From assembly GCA_039619475.1 (NCBI GenBank), contig CM077115.1:442278792-442342791 (forward strand): 64,000 bases of DNA, in the 5' to 3' direction. Positions 1 to 12,551 of this stretch are shown here, piece after piece. The position numbers and the translations under genes are program-made. The DNA is from Icerya purchasi. Lineage: Eukaryota > Arthropoda > Insecta > Hemiptera > Monophlebidae. How positions within the stretch are numbered: the stretch's first letter is position 1; the number at the start of each line of letters is the position of its first letter. Under the pieces are notes generated by a model. It was not told where the DNA came from and made no database searches. It saw nothing but the letters and a program-made list of their open reading frames with translations.

Positions 1-1344
1 CACACAAAATCGCTCTATAAAGTTATAAGGCGATCATCAACAGTTGAAAAAGCTTTTTTAATTTTTTCAATAATGAATCGGAATTTATCTGGGAAATAAA
101 CAAAAATAAATGATAAAATCCCCTATGAAACTCTGAAAAAAAATATTGCATTGCGCGAAAAGAGCGGTTATTTTCCGAATTTAAAATTAAGAAGCAGGGG
201 ATTATGTCAAAACGCAGCCTCATTTTTTTTTCTTTCAGTAAATATGGAAAAAAAATTGCGAACAGTTTTAATATTCGTAAAGCGTGTAAAATTTTGAATA
301 TTTAAGTAAAATGAATAATGAATTTACATCGAATTCGGCAAACAATTAACCAACAAATCTGCTTAAAACTTTCAAGAGTTTACAACCTCTTTTGGTAGCA
401 TAGTTGTGGGACGGTGATCCCTTCACCTGAAAATGAAGAAAAAAATACTGAAGAAGAAAATATCCAAACAGCAAATATTATCTTTCCATAAAAACATTTT
501 TTTTTCTTTTCCCGTTAGTAATTATTAATTATTTAATTATCATATATATTCATGTTTTGTGAAACAATAACTCATTAAGCGAAAGAATGAAACGGGTCTT
601 TATTAATAATGCGCTGTTTCAAAATTGTTTACTGTTTTGTTTTGTTTTTTTTTTTTTAGAAAAAAAAAAACGTTTATTTACAGTGGAATGTGAATATTCG
701 AGAATTGCTTTTTTTTTTTTTTTTTTTTATATATAACAAACAGCTTAATTCCTAATTCTGCTTATAGCCAGAATTAACATTCAGGATCAATGCATTCACA
801 AACGGTGACTACGATCCTTTGGGCAGCAATAAGACATCTCTATAAATATTACTACTTGTTTTCATAGTGTGTGTTAAATAATCAAACAGTTTACTGTGAC
901 TTTAATGGGTTTTTTTTTTTTTTTTTTTTTAAATTACTCCGTAGAAACGAAAAATTACAAATCTACATTTGTTCCGTGAATAAATAATACATGCAACAGG
1001 ATCTTCAAATTTCTCGTAATGGTTCATTATTAATTCTGTACAGCATAAATATTTTTTCGTTTGTTCTGTGAGATATTTCGAAAAAGTTTTTGAGTATTTG
1101 AAATATCTTCCCTTTTGAGTTCAGGTCATTAATCATTTTCAATAATTATTTTCAAGCGCCAATTTGTTTTTATATTTATATATGTTTTTTTTTCCTCCGA
1201 CGTTTACCAAAAAACACCTGCGTGTATTCCTGTGGATCTTAAATGTTATCAGAAATGTCTAATTTCGATGGAAAAGTCGCTACAGTTTCAACAACGAATG
1301 AAGCCATCATATTTTTGGTCTAATTTTTTGTAACAGTCTTTACC
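1..1344. other. AT-rich sequence, no gene recognised
   Basis: Low-complexity AT-rich DNA with several T runs (near 640-660, 705-728 and 909-930). The short open frames here look random and I recognise no protein motif on either strand. Confidence 0.6.
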
Positions 1345-1635
1345 TCTTTTTAACCTCCCTTTGGGCACGCCAGCTAATACACCCAGAATAAACAGCAAGA
1401 AAGAAAAAAGCGGTCGGTTAAATTTTGATTCGTTCAGATACGGACAACATAAAGGAACTACAACTAATGGTTGAAATAATGAACGGCGAGAGGAAGGACA
1501 AAATATAAGATGCACAATAAGGAGTAGGTCGAGTTTCGGCAGACAAGACTATAGAATACACAACGTGTTCGACAAAACGGATTGGGCATTCAAAAAAGAT
1601 GTGATTGACGTCGCAAACCACCGCTTCATTCCTTT
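1345..1635 (-). mobile_element. LINE family A, 3' terminal fragment
   Basis: The minus strand encodes VCDVNHIFFECP followed by a serine/leucine-rich tail, matching the C-terminal zinc-knuckle-like end (CDANHIFFECP) of the other family A copies here. The 3' end holds the family motif GGGCACGCCAGCT, also present near 12580. Severely 5'-truncated: no RT or RNase H core remains. Confidence 0.75.
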
Positions 1636-1914
1636 AGCTTTGCCGAGTTCTACAGCTCACATTTTGTATTCCGGGAGTCTAGAGATGGTTGCAGATATAC
1701 GACAGGTTTATTAAATTTTTTTGTGTTATTGCGACATGGTTCCTGGTGTGGCCGTGCGCTAATTCTATGATTATGGTAGGTTATTATGTTTTGCAGTGGC
1801 TGAGACTAGGAAACCAAGATGACAACTGGATCGGAAACTGTCATTTGTTTATTTAAGTTATTTTCTGGTGCAGTATAATTATTATAAATCACCGTGTTCA
1901 TTTTATGTTTACGA

Positions 1915-1917
<3 letters not shown>

Positions 1918-1945
<28 letters not shown>

Positions 1946-1953
1946 CTTCTTCA
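1918..1953. repeat. (TTC)n microsatellite
   Basis: About twelve uninterrupted CTT/TTC units directly abut the 3' end of the RTE-like fragment that follows. They read as a GAA-rich tail on the minus strand. Confidence 0.95.
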
Positions 1954-2225
1954 TCTTCTATATGCCCCGCCCTTGAAGGACGTAGGCGATCATCTGCTTG
2001 ACTTGATTTTTATCCATGACTCTCTTGAATATTTCTACAGTATCTAGTTTGAATCATTTTCTTAGATTTTCCATCCACATTGTTCTTGGCCGGTCACGTT
2101 TGCGACTACCTTCTATCTTGCCCTGTATTAACACATGGAGCAGTTCATATTTTCTGTTTCTCATTATATGACCGAAATATTCTAGTTTCCTTCGAACTAG
2201 TGACTCTATAATTCATTTGATGAAT
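1954..2225 (-). mobile_element. RTE-like LINE, C-terminal fragment of the endonuclease/RT ORF
   Basis: One minus-strand frame reads RRKLEYFGHIMRNRKYELL, then IQGKIEGSRKRDRPRTMWME and LRK-stop-FKLDTVEIFKRVMDKNQ. The block 'R-K-L-E-Y-F-G-H-I-M-R ... GKIEG ... R-R-P-R-T-W' is the hallmark C-terminus of RTE-type endonuclease-reverse transcriptases widespread in insects. A single in-frame stop interrupts it and the RT core is absent. The GAA-type tail at its 3' end is the adjacent microsatellite. Confidence 0.75.
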
Positions 2226-2239
2226 TTTGTTTAAGATTA

Positions 2240-2609
2240 TTTTTTTGTTGCTTAATACTGTGTCTTCTAGAACTCGACCTCATATTCACCGAACTACTTA
2301 TGCAACCTAGTGTATCTAATATAGTGCAAACGTTATCATTAAAATAAATTGATCTAGGTTACGCAGTCGTGTGCATCACGGTCTCGGTAGCAGAATTTTA
2401 TTTAATTAAAGTTAAACAGCCATTTAAATTAGTAAATTTTTTATGTTAAAAAATTTAGTAATATACCGATGTTATAAACATTTATTAGATTTTGAATAAT
2501 AAACCATCAAGTATAAAATATTAATATTACGAAATTTGGTGGGGCATCTCTGCTGTTCACATCGATTTCCTCACCTATATAACTTACATGTCTTGCGTAT
2601 TTTTACTAC

Positions 2610-2645
<36 letters not shown>

Positions 2646-3058
2646 AATTATTATAATTAATAATAAAAAAAAAAAAAAAAAAAAAAAAAACAAAACAATT
2701 ATGAGTACATAGTTAGAATCTTTTGATTTATCAGCTACGCTGGATGATTCTACAGAAGTAATACGAGAACATCTTGATAATGACGGTCGAAACTAGTCGA
2801 TGTTTTGTAGTTTCTTAATATTTTTAATATGTTTTGTGTATTTTTTGTATGATAATTTTATTATTTTTGTTCGGCATAATATTGTGAATCGATTACTTTA
2901 AAAAAAAAAAAATATATATATAGAACCCACAGTGTTGTATTTCACTTTATGACACATAATACGAGAACAACGGTAATAAAATGTTATAAATAAAATAATT
3001 TAATTTGTGCTTGTAGTTTATTAAATTTAAAAAAGGGCAATAGTCGTGCTTATTTTTT
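2240..3058. other. AT-rich spacer with simple repeats, no gene recognised
   Basis: Holds an (ATT)n run at 2606-2640, a poly-A tract near 2666-2690 and further AT-rich sequence. No coding motif seen on either strand. Confidence 0.6.
2606..2640. repeat. (ATT)n microsatellite
   Basis: Roughly ten TTA units, followed closely by a long A run. Confidence 0.9.
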
Positions 3059-3059
3059 G

Positions 3060-4326
3060 AGAATGCATTGAACCTCTCCAGCTGCCAGTATGCGCGTCCT
3101 GTGCCCTCCACTTTCCTACTTCCGAAAATACTTCATACTGAAAAATATGTACCTTCATTTCAGCCGCACACGAAACCTCCCCCTAAAGTTGAAGCATTGT
3201 CCTCCTGAACCAAACTTTCCCGGCGACCCACTACCAGAATTACTGGCCGTCCTGCGAAGATGTGGTATCACGTCTGTACAGAGGTCAGCACCCAGCCTCA
3301 GCGTCCTTATTCCCTCTTGGATCACTTTCCCCTTAAATATTGATCTAGCGCTGAAACAAAATCCGAGCACAACAGATCGCCCCTAAATGGCAGTTCGGGC
3401 AATTAATAGGTATCTGGACCACTTAATTTACTACACCGATGGAGCTAAGGCAGTCGGCGAGGTAGGTCCACTGCCCGCAGCCTGCAGCCCAACTCAATGA
3501 CGCCTGTTCCGCATTGGATGCAGAACCATATGCAATTGCACACTACTTCCACCACATCGTTACAACTCACACCAGAGCGCCAGTGATTTCCTCCTGATTG
3601 CTGATTCCCTACAATCTCTAAACATGATTAAGGGGCAAAAATACAACAACCCGCTGGTACTAAAAAAATACCGCTTTCTATACCAATTGTATCCAATGGT
3701 CAGTCACGTATCGCTGCAATGGGTTCCTGGGCACATTGGAGTGCCTGGTAATGAGAGGGTCAACCTGAACAGCACGTTCTGCCCTGCTCTCGCCAATGCC
3801 AGATGACGCGGAGCTGCTGTCATCAATTGCGTATACATTCTTAAAGACGTGAGAAAACCAATGGAGAACTGAATGGGCAGCTGCTAGAAGATTCTTAAGA
3901 ATTATTAAGCCCATAGTTGAATCATGCTGGTCACCGGAAGGAACATTCCGATACGACTTCAAGATCCTCAGCCGGCTCCGAATCGGTCACATCGCTATTT
4001 CCCACAAACACGTAATCGATAAAACGCCGCCTCCAGCTATGTGCCCCGTGTGCGGTCAGACAAACGTACCGACAGTTTCTCATATACTGCTTACCTGTTA
4101 AAAGTTTTTACGGTATTACGAAAACAACTTGGCCTATTGCGAAACATAGAGCGCATCCTTTCAAATGAGGCAATTGCCATCACCAGGGTTATTGCCTTCA
4201 CTAGAATAAGCGCCTTAACTCAGCATATTTAATTAATCTCCCCTCCCTTGTGTGTACTGTAATGACCATAGTAGTTACACACAGCACATACAGTTTAAGG
4301 GAATTAAAAAAAAAAAACAAAAAAAC
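3060..4326 (+). mobile_element. RNase H-bearing LINE (family B), 5'-truncated and frameshifted
   Basis: The plus strand carries, in order, an RT-thumb-like stretch (3090-3386), an RNase H core with IYYTDGAK near 3433 (first catalytic Asp), QWVPGHIGVPGNERVN near 3720 (last RNase H motif), and a C-terminal segment with RLRIGHIAISHKH and a CPVCG...VSHILLTC zinc-knuckle-like motif near 4040-4100. Frames change several times, so no product is expected. The 3' end is an A-rich tract at 4307-4326. It shares YTDGAK and the RLRxGHxxxSH pattern with the minus-strand element at 16571-18425, and the two are probably relatives. Confidence 0.8.
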
Positions 4327-4357
4327 AATGAGTTAATTTCTTTTACGTTCGAATTAA

Positions 4358-4358
<1 letters not shown>

Positions 4359-4401
<43 letters not shown>
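4359..4401. repeat. (TA)n microsatellite
   Basis: About twenty perfect TA units shortly after the 3' end of the family B LINE. Confidence 0.95.
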
Positions 4402-4405
<4 letters not shown>

Positions 4406-5741
4406 GGGAATTGGTCTCGCTGGCCACTTCGCGGCCCGTTCCTTCGGACTTTAAATTATTTTACTTTGTAAATTTTCATAAAGACTGCAGCGTTCACATA
4501 TATTTTGAATACGTTAATCAAAGAAGTGAAATTTAGATTAAAATATTTGAAAAACCGAAACCGCTAACAGGATAATATATAATATGAGGAGAATATGATA
4601 AATTTAATTATTTTTAAAGTAAGACATTAACAATATTTATTTTTTTAAATGCAATGATGAATCAATAATATATTAAGTCACTGTTGAACATCACTGCAAT
4701 CATTTCAGAATTTGTACGCTTAAATTATTTTTCAAAATTTGGGCCCTTTAATTTTAAAATTTTTGGCGACTCGTATTTTTCCTATATTCCAACGATTGAA
4801 ATACATCATTTTAAAAAACGAGTGACCCTCTAGCTACCATGGAAAGAGCTGTGGAATTCTTTTTAGTTCCCAGTCTTTCCGTTTAAAGCGTGGTCTCTAA
4901 ATATCAAAACTTTTCGAATTTTTTATTTTCCTCTTATTCTGGAGACCGTATTGTGCAGGTTAAAAAGAAAATCAACACCACTCATATAGAACTGGTGTGG
5001 AATTTTTTTTAAATTTTTTTCTTAAAACTTTATTTTTACATTTTTCGAAATTTGGGGCCTTTAATTTTAAAGTTTTGAGGGTTTTATAATTTTCTCGTGA
5101 TCTCACGAAGAAAATACGTCGATTGAAAGAAAAATGAACTCTCTAGCTACTATAGAACAGGCTGTACGATTTTTTTTCTTGCAGCTCTATAAGACAGAAA
5201 TATATAAATATTTATTTTTTTAATTTGTTTTATCGAAATAGTTTTTTGTTGCACTTTGCGTAACAGTGTGGATTCAGCAATATTATGAAATAGAATACGC
5301 GCTGGTTCATACGATTTGTGTTTATAAAAAGTAAATTTTGACTTCTGCCATTATAAATTCAAAGAAATCTATAGCTTAAAAAACAAATAATTATTAAGCC
5401 GGTCGAGTAGTGTACGTTGCATTGTTGGTCTGAGATTAGAGATCACTACAATATATATATATATGTATAATATATATACAATATCTAAAGCGAATTAAGT
5501 AACAGATGAATTTAGATAAATTTTTACGGACAACCTAAAGGAAGGAATAACCCGTTTCAGAGTCGTCGAATGAAGCTGAAACAATTTATGATGACCCGCA
5601 AAAGCTTCATCATCCTTGCTTTTAATTCAGCAATAGCGGTTACAAAAAATGTAGTTTTGATTTATTGAAAAATACGTTAAAATTTATTTATATACACGAG
5701 TAACATGTAAATAAAGCACTGTTCAAAAAGGTTCATTTTAC
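4402..5741. other. AT-rich intronic sequence downstream of the CH2 exon, nothing recognised
   Basis: Contains two loosely similar stretches (about 4730-4990 and 5030-5220) sharing 'TTTCGAAATTTGGGSCCTTTAATTTTAAA'-like words and 'CTCTAGCTACYATRGA', suggesting an old degenerate duplication. A short AT-rich ATATAT block is at 5450-5480. No coding motif. Confidence 0.5.
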
Positions 5742-5851
5742 CTGGTGCAACAGCATCCACTAAAGCTCCGACTGCTTTGCCATCATTCCAGTCATTTGTA
5801 AAATTCATTATCGGTAAATCAGGTATTCTGCTTTGAATCCAATTTAATAAT
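5742..5851 (-). CDS. Filamin-type gene, internal exon: start of second calponin-homology (CH2) domain
   Basis: This is a coding exon of 110 nt. Its translation runs [17 protein letters not shown] followed by [20 protein letters not shown], the conserved opening of the second CH domain in the actin-binding region of filamins, which cross-link actin filaments at the cell cortex. The acceptor reads CGATTAG before position 5851 and the donor is CAG|GTAAAA at 5742/5741. The first base (A) completes an Arg codon begun by the exon at 16230-16377 (CG|A), and the exon ends in phase 1 with the first base of a Gly codon. No stop lies in frame. The next exon, expected to continue into the LCPDW-type region, was not found between 1 and 5741, so the following intron probably runs off the window. 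Wording such as [18 protein letters not shown] could suit jitterbug (jbug) or cheerio; I cannot separate the paralogues from two exons. That this is a filamin-family exon is seen directly; the paralogue is inference. Confidence 0.88.
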
Positions 5852-6029
5852 CTAATCGAAAATAAATTGATAGAAATAAAATATATATCGATCAAATGCC
5901 GTTTCTATTTTGAAAAATACCTAATTTAATATTACTACCTCCATTTTTTTTCTAATTGCCGATTTAAAAAAAAAAAAAAAAAAAAGGGAAGTTATGCGTT
6001 CATATGTTTTTTTTGTTTTTTGTTTACAT

Positions 6030-6842
6030 CTTCACGCACAACTTGTACCTGTGTAGGCCAGTATTAATGATTCCTTGTTTACCCAGAAGAGAAGTGTTCT
6101 AGAATCTATCTGATCCGCACACCCTACTCCATCCGTTAAATCAACCATTCTCCACATCCGCGCAATCATAGCTAGTCTATCCAGAACGAACTCCATACAG
6201 GTTGATTTTCTATGGATCTCCGGACACTCCGGCATACAAGATAATGAGGATGTTGATCTATTGGCTCGCAATGCTGCACAAAACGGCAATGTTATTAACA
6301 CTTTTCCGGCAGATAACATCATCTCCGTCTCCAAAGAGCTCCATTTCAAGCTTTGGGCAGACACTTATGCCTCTTCCTCCTCCAATCGCAGCTCACTCTA
6401 TTCGACTATCCAACCTGCCCTCCCCCAAAAATCATGGTTCCCTTCGTTTCCCTCGCTCCGCCGATCCATAATAGTCTCTATGTGCAGGTTGCGCTTCGGA
6501 CATAGCCTACTACTCTCCTCCCGTTATCGTTTTTCTCTATCACCTACCCCCTTTTGCCCGCTTCACCACCCAAATGACAACTTTTACTGCGATGCTAACC
6601 ATGTTTTCCTTATATCATGAACGATATTATATCTTATACACAAATCTACTTAGAATTAATATTTCGCCCCTTCCTTTTTACTAACATTTCCTCATCCTTC
6701 GGTTATTCCAATAATTGCCTCTTTCTTGTCCGCAGTATCTAACCGTATTCAATTCTAACTTAAATAGATTAATTTATTATTTTGGAATGGGTTAATGCCT
6801 ATATTAAGGGCGAGCCCAAAAAAAAAAATCCAGAAGTATACC
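6030..6842 (+). mobile_element. LINE family A, 3' fragment with RNase H C-terminus
   Basis: The plus strand reads QVDFLWISGHSGIQDNED, the last RNase H motif (H-G-x-x-x-N). It continues with ARNAAQNGNVINTFPADN, LHFKLWADTYASSSSNRSS, IQPALPQKSWFPSFPSLRRS, MCRLRFGHSLLLSSRYRF and CDANHVF, the conserved C-terminal run of this family. The 3' end is a GCCC-A(n) tail at 6820-6830. 5'-truncated inside RNase H; frames are broken near the end. It sits in the filamin intron, antisense to the gene. Confidence 0.85.
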
Positions 6843-7785
6843 GGTCATCAGTAGTTCATTCAATTATAGTCACAATAAACTAAAGCCGGGCCATAAGAAA
6901 GAAAAAAAACTTCCTTATTCTCTTTCAGTTTTTCCAGTTTCCTTCATGCTATTAAATACTTTTCGAAAATATAATTATGCGACACAAACGTCCATCCCAA
7001 CCATACCTATTGAGAGCAGAAAATTTCTTTCTTGCAGAAAAAATACCATTTCTGACAGCGAGGCATCAGGCGACATGGGGAATTTTCCGCGCATTCGTTC
7101 CAGCTATTTAAACATGTGCCGACACACAGCTCTAAATCTTACTTGCATTTTCACTTAGTAAGATCGTTGATTTGTAGTTCTTATTTTCCACACTAGAGCA
7201 CCTATTATGATAGATGACTGAATGAACTAAAGGAAAACCAAATCATCTGAAATAATTAGATATTATTACTGGAAACAAACAAGAAGCAGGCTGTCACGGG
7301 CCACAGAGAATTTTGTATAATTCGACTTCAAACATTAAGCAGTAATCATGTAGTCGCATAATCTGAACTTCAACTGAAATTAAACAAGGGTAAGTGAGGT
7401 TGCCTTCAACGCATCAGCTCCAACTGAGTACACGTGTGTGTGTTTATGTAAAGTGTTAAAATTATTGTCATCTCCATTACCTTCCGAAGAACTGGGGATG
7501 TTTATCACCATTAGATACGAACACGATTAATAGCGACAAATCAGGAGTGAAGAGTGTTCCTCCAATGATTCTTCCAGAAACACATAGAAGATCAAAGCTG
7601 TTTTTAATATTATTTTCGACGAGAGAATAAAAGTACTAAGTAATAAAAAAAAAAAGAGTTTGGATTTAATAGATGACTTTTGTGGATCGCTGAAAATTTT
7701 AATTTAAGAGAAAGCTATTATTTTCAATCCACAAATGTAGACTATTAATTATTGTAGATTAGAAAACGGTTTTGGCGTTGGTTGG
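6843..7785. other. Intronic sequence, no feature recognised
   Basis: Mixed-composition sequence without recognisable coding motif, long repeat or RNA gene. Two short open frames here show no family resemblance. Confidence 0.5.
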
Positions 7786-8140
7786 AAGGTTTAATGAGAG
7801 GGATATGTTAAGTGTTCATTGACCAGTCCACTTATCAATAACGACTGTATAAATTCTGCAATATTATTCACTTAGAGAATAATTAGTGTTACACTTAGCG
7901 GAGAACCTTGAGAAATACTACATTTTCTGTAAAAAAAAGGCAGAATACAAAAACAAAAAAGATTGCGCACTCGATCTGTAAAAACAATTTGTTATGTAGT
8001 TGCCCACATTAACTTTTATACCAACGTTTTTCAGCTTTGCTAGCAATTTATATCGACATGTACGATGAAGATTTTTCAAAATTTGAAAAAATTTCGCAAA
8101 GGCTTTGTGATCTAATTTGAGCTTCAAGTATTTGTCTTTG
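7786..8140 (-). mobile_element. Possible RT fragment of a non-LTR element
   Basis: The minus strand reads KLLAKLKNVGIKVNVGNYI, reminiscent of the 'HKLLxxKLKxxGIxGxxxxWI' stretch after RT motif A. Further on, VIDKWTGQWTLNISLSK resembles the 'xxWCxxWxLxLNxxKC' stretch after the catalytic YxDD motif. The catalytic residues themselves are not visible and stops intervene, so this is a weak call. Confidence 0.35.
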
Positions 8141-9290
8141 TCAATGTCAAGAGGTACAACTATCTTCAGCCGCTAATTTGTACAAAGGGTTAAAAATGTT
8201 TAAAGCTTTCACAGTGATTATTAATCATTTTAAATTATTTTCAGAGCCACTGTGTTAAAATAATACATTTAGAAAGGAAGAAGTGTAAGAGATGACGAGA
8301 AAGATACATTCGAAAAATAGAACGAAAAGATATCCACTACTTCGGTAATATTTGTGAGGGTAGCAAATATTTAATAGGTAGAAAAGGGGAATAGCAATAG
8401 GACCAAAGTTACCATTTAGATACCTGATTTTTTCAATATGACGCTATTACAGGTATATCTTTAGAGATGGAAGAAACAAACGATGTCCAACATTCCTCGG
8501 TTTCTTTGTCTAGATTGATTACCTAGCCTTTTTTAACTCAGCTAAGTCTGAAGCCTCCCCCCCCTCGTTAATTTATATTTCTTAAATACTAGTTCCTTTT
8601 GAGAAATAGTCATTTTGATTTTTGGGCACCACTATAGGATTCGCTTTCTCTGAGATTTATTACCTGTTTTCGGTGTAGTTGTTGTAGCTCCTTCATTCAT
8701 TACGTTGATGAGAGTGATTAGGTCTTCTTTTTACATCTCTACTTCATGTTTAGTCGCGAAAAATTTAATTTTTTGGGTATATAGAGTTTTTCTGTAATAA
8801 TGATTTCTTGATTAACTTGTACGTGTTTATAATTTCTTTTTACAATCCTATGTGCCTATAACGATTCCTCCCCATTTCGCTACCACTCATCCTCAGATCG
8901 TCGTGATTATTTTCTTTTCTCTTTAGCGGAACAAAAAGCACAACCTTGCATTTAATCACAGTCGAGCAACTTTCAAAACCTTTCGTTTAAATCCATTATC
9001 ATCTTAGTACCCCATATTCAGTTTCTGAGTGTCGGCAACTATCTATTCATACATTCTATATAGCTGTATAAATACAAGCATAGTGTTCATGGAAATCGCT
9101 TTATGCAACACGTTAGTGTAGACGTAAGACTATGCTTGGAATCGATTGTAAATGATTAACTCATATCGTTATACACAAATACAGTCCCGTGTATGTCTGT
9201 CTACCACACATCAATTAGCACGCATATGATGGAGCATGCGTACTTGACATTAGCTTCCGTGTGATTATTAGCGGGTTAATTTAATTATTT
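8141..9290. other. Intronic sequence, no feature recognised
   Basis: T-rich intronic DNA with a short C run near 8560. I looked for RT, transposase and CH-domain words on both strands and saw none I could defend. Confidence 0.5.
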
Positions 9291-9400
9291 ATTTTGTAAT
9301 TTCTATCGTCGCCTAGCAATCGAACTCAGGGCTTCTATAACGGAAGTCGAGAGCTCCAGCAACTAGGCTATCGCGAAAACGTTCAAATCCAATGACCGGA
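9291..9400 (-). repeat. tRNA-derived SINE-like head (pol III box A and B)
   Basis: On the minus strand GATAGCCTAGTTGCTGG looks like a box A, and GAGTTCGATTGC about 35 nt downstream looks like a box B. The segment folds only partly as a tRNA: the acceptor pairs imperfectly and the T stem is poor. A decayed tRNA-derived SINE head is therefore more likely than a working tRNA gene. Confidence 0.55.
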
Positions 9401-10039
9401 AAATTTTTTGCTCATAAATGGGCAAACGTATGAGTTCAGTATATCATTAAAACTTCAAAGACGTCCTCCGGAAGAATTTTTGCTCTTTTTCTCTAAAAAT
9501 GCTCCGTTTCGCATATTTGAAAAAAAACGGAGCTTTTAAGTTCCCATCGACGCAACGTACTTCCAATTTTAACATTCCTGTTAACAGCTTCGAAGGAAAA
9601 AAGTGGCCGCATGCACAATATAGAACAGCGAAAAAGTTGAACCTTAGCCTTTACAGTTTAATTCATACACTCACCTTCACGCGGTGGTAACCTTCGTTCA
9701 GCCGAGAAACATTTGCTTGTAGTTGTTACCACCCCTGCTTCTGCAATATGTAATAGAACAGCACCGACACTAATAACTAATATACAGTATTTCAAAAATA
9801 TAATCTAACTTCGCACCAAAATTTATAATAATTCACACCTGTCTTAAAACGGTTAGGAAGCATATCCTAAGAGAAAAGCCTCTAACAGACATCGAGAAAT
9901 CGCCGACGTATCTTCCCCAATAAAATCAGAGTGATCGAGTATACATGTGTATATATCGATCACGATACCTCCGTTAAGAATTAAAATAGCTTATTATGTT
10001 TTATTGATTCGGTTACTCCTACTTAGGTTCATAACTTTG

Positions 10040-12400
10040 GCGAATTTAATTCTACTTCTTTTCGACAAAATGCTCCTCCTCACTTCTTAACTTCTGCTTT
10101 CAATATTAATAAAAGTTCTGTTCTTTTAAAATCCTCCAGCCTCACTTTAAGTTTTACAGTATACCTTCCCTAGTCCTTAATAATTTCTTTGAACAATCCC
10201 CATTAGTGTCTCTCGCAAACTTTTTCGTGTTTTTCTTTCTAGCAGCATAACCGCTCCTTACTGGAACTCTTTCATCATTATTCTTATTCCCAAAAGAAAG
10301 AGTTCTTCCTTCTACCCGATTTCCTTAGCATCCTACATTAGAAAACTTTTTTAATGCCTTGTTTGATAGTTTGAACGTAATAATGTGTTTTTCCAATAAT
10401 ATATTTGGCTTTTGACCTGATATCCCTCTGGATTGTGTTAATTTTTTTGTATCCAGTCCATATAAATCTTCCATCCAGAAACATTCACTTTAGCATCTTT
10501 ATCAGTGTTTCGTGTGGTCTTAATAATGTGCACCCGCCGACTCTGAGAGAAAAAAAAGTCTTTAATTAACTTACCAGTTTAGTTTTATTATTAATCTCAT
10601 GATGAATTATTCTCGTTTTTCTATGCCGTAAGAAGGCATTTTTACATTCTTCTCTCCATGGTTCTTTTCTTAGTCCCCACTTTTATCTCTACAATTATTG
10701 TTGCTTTGAATTTTATTCATCTTTTTTCTTCTTCTTCTTCTTCTTCTTCTGATATTTTAATTGCCAATTAAACTTTTAATTCGTCTCTTATTACACTGAT
10801 TCATTCCTTATCCTCAGTTCACCTTTCTATCTTTCCTTCTAGGTCTTCTCCTACTGTTTTTACGTTTCATCCTTATAAGCCATTTAGTTAATCTATTCTT
10901 AATACACCTCTGTCTTGCATTAATTGCTTATATTACCTCGGGTTTTTTCTGGTTTTTTTTTAATAGTCAACTGATACTTTCCAAATATATTAAATATCTT
11001 CCTTTTTCTGCTATTAAAGCGTTAAACTTGATGAAAGTTCTATGCTCATCCAAATTGGATGATAATCTTTATACACCGATCTCCTCGTATAAATCCATCA
11101 TATATTCGTCTATTGTTCCTTTATCTATGACTGTGTTCCAAAATCCCATTTATCTAAATTAAATATAAGCTAAAATTCGTGCCTTCGGTTTTGTCTTGTT
11201 ACGCCACTCCTATCTCTTCGCAGAACTTATTTAGGCTATAATTTCGTCATTAAATATTTTTTACTCACGCCCTCTATATCTATTCATTCTTATCTTTCCA
11301 GTTATAAGAACTAGCGTTTTATGCTCAAGAAAATCCCTATTTCAGCTCTTATTTCTTTTCGTCTTAAACCCCATTTTTGTCTTATACAATTTCATGTAAA
11401 AGTTTTATATTTTTCCCTCAAATTTTCTGACCTCTCTGACATTCTCTCAAAGTATTTTTTCTATCTTCACTTTCCAAATACCCTTCCCAAGCAGTAATTA
11501 AAGAGAAATCTTACAGCACTGTCGATTCCCCATTTCGTTCACATGTAACCACACTGATATAGCTTCGCCTGTGGTACTGTTGGAGCTTCTTTTATCCTTC
11601 CAGATTTGAATTTTCCGGAACCATTTCATCCTCCTTCTTTCTGGTCCATTTTTACAGTCGAGTTGATTCCTACGTTTCACTGTTTTCGTTTTCTTCTAAT
11701 CATTTCTTCTCTAGTTGATTATTTTTAATTCCACGAGTACCCTTTAAGCGAGTTGCTCTCCCCTTCCAGATTACTCTTGTAATTTTACCGTTCTTCACAG
11801 AGACTATCTCGTCTATTTTCCTTCTTTTCGCTACACTGTGTTGTTTTACTGCGAGTTTTCAGCCACACAGGCATTGGGGATAATGAGACGGTGAATTCTT
11901 TGGATTTGATCCTCTCGTTTTTTCTTTTTTTAAACCTCACACTCTAATCCCATGTCTCTATACAAAAAAATTATATCTTAAACTTTAGTTCGGATGTTTA
12001 CTCTTCTTTTTGTCGTTCTTTGTATCTATTTGTTCAACCTCATCACCCTTTCTAATTCCCCCGATTCATTAAGTTTCCTTCGCTTCTCTATTTCGATGTC
12101 ACTTTTACTATTTACCTACGATTTAACTATTCCGCTCTATCTTCTTCTTGGTTTCGAATTTATCTTGTTTTCTATCCAAATTACCCCCTTCAGCTGAATA
12201 AAGAAATGTTATCTATAATGCCGATAACATCTTCTTTGAATGTTCATCCCTTTCTGTCAAGCACTGTGTTTTGTATTCTCATCCGCTAAAACTCAAACTT
12301 GCCACTCTTTATTGCGTATTTCATATTTTGATTTTTCCTCATCATGCGTCTTTCTAATAAACACAGAGCAAACATCACCGAAATAACCAGAAAGACAAAA
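10040..12400 (+). mobile_element. LINE family A, long degenerate copy from RT to 3' end
   Basis: Plus-strand landmarks in order: LIPKRKSSSFYPISLASYI near 10290 (RT block 1, 'YRPISL'), GF-PDIPLDCV near 10410 (the 'GFRPxRSTxDxV' block), GTVGASFILPDLNFPEPF near 11570 and FTVEL near 11650 (RNase H beta strands and catalytic Glu), SHTGIGDNE near 11860 (last RNase H motif), and NIFFECSSLSVKH near 12225 (C-terminal knuckle). Stops and frameshifts are frequent, so it is a pseudogene. About 2.4 kb long, it is the longest family A copy in the window and defines the family order RT - RNase H - HIFFECP tail. It meets the minus-strand copy at 12552 tail to tail. Confidence 0.75.
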
Positions 12401-12551
12401 AATAAATGTACAAACCATCTGTCCACTTACATAGATAGTACAAGAATTGAATAGAAAGAAAAAAGCGGGTTTTCCGTCAGCTCAAATTATCGAGAAATAA
12501 AATGCTGACAAGCCAGCTTGATCAGCCATATATGACTCCCGATATGAAAGC

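Noticed and set aside
9291..9400. Functional tRNA gene
   Set aside because: Acceptor and T stems pair badly and the anticodon loop is unclear. A SINE head fits better.
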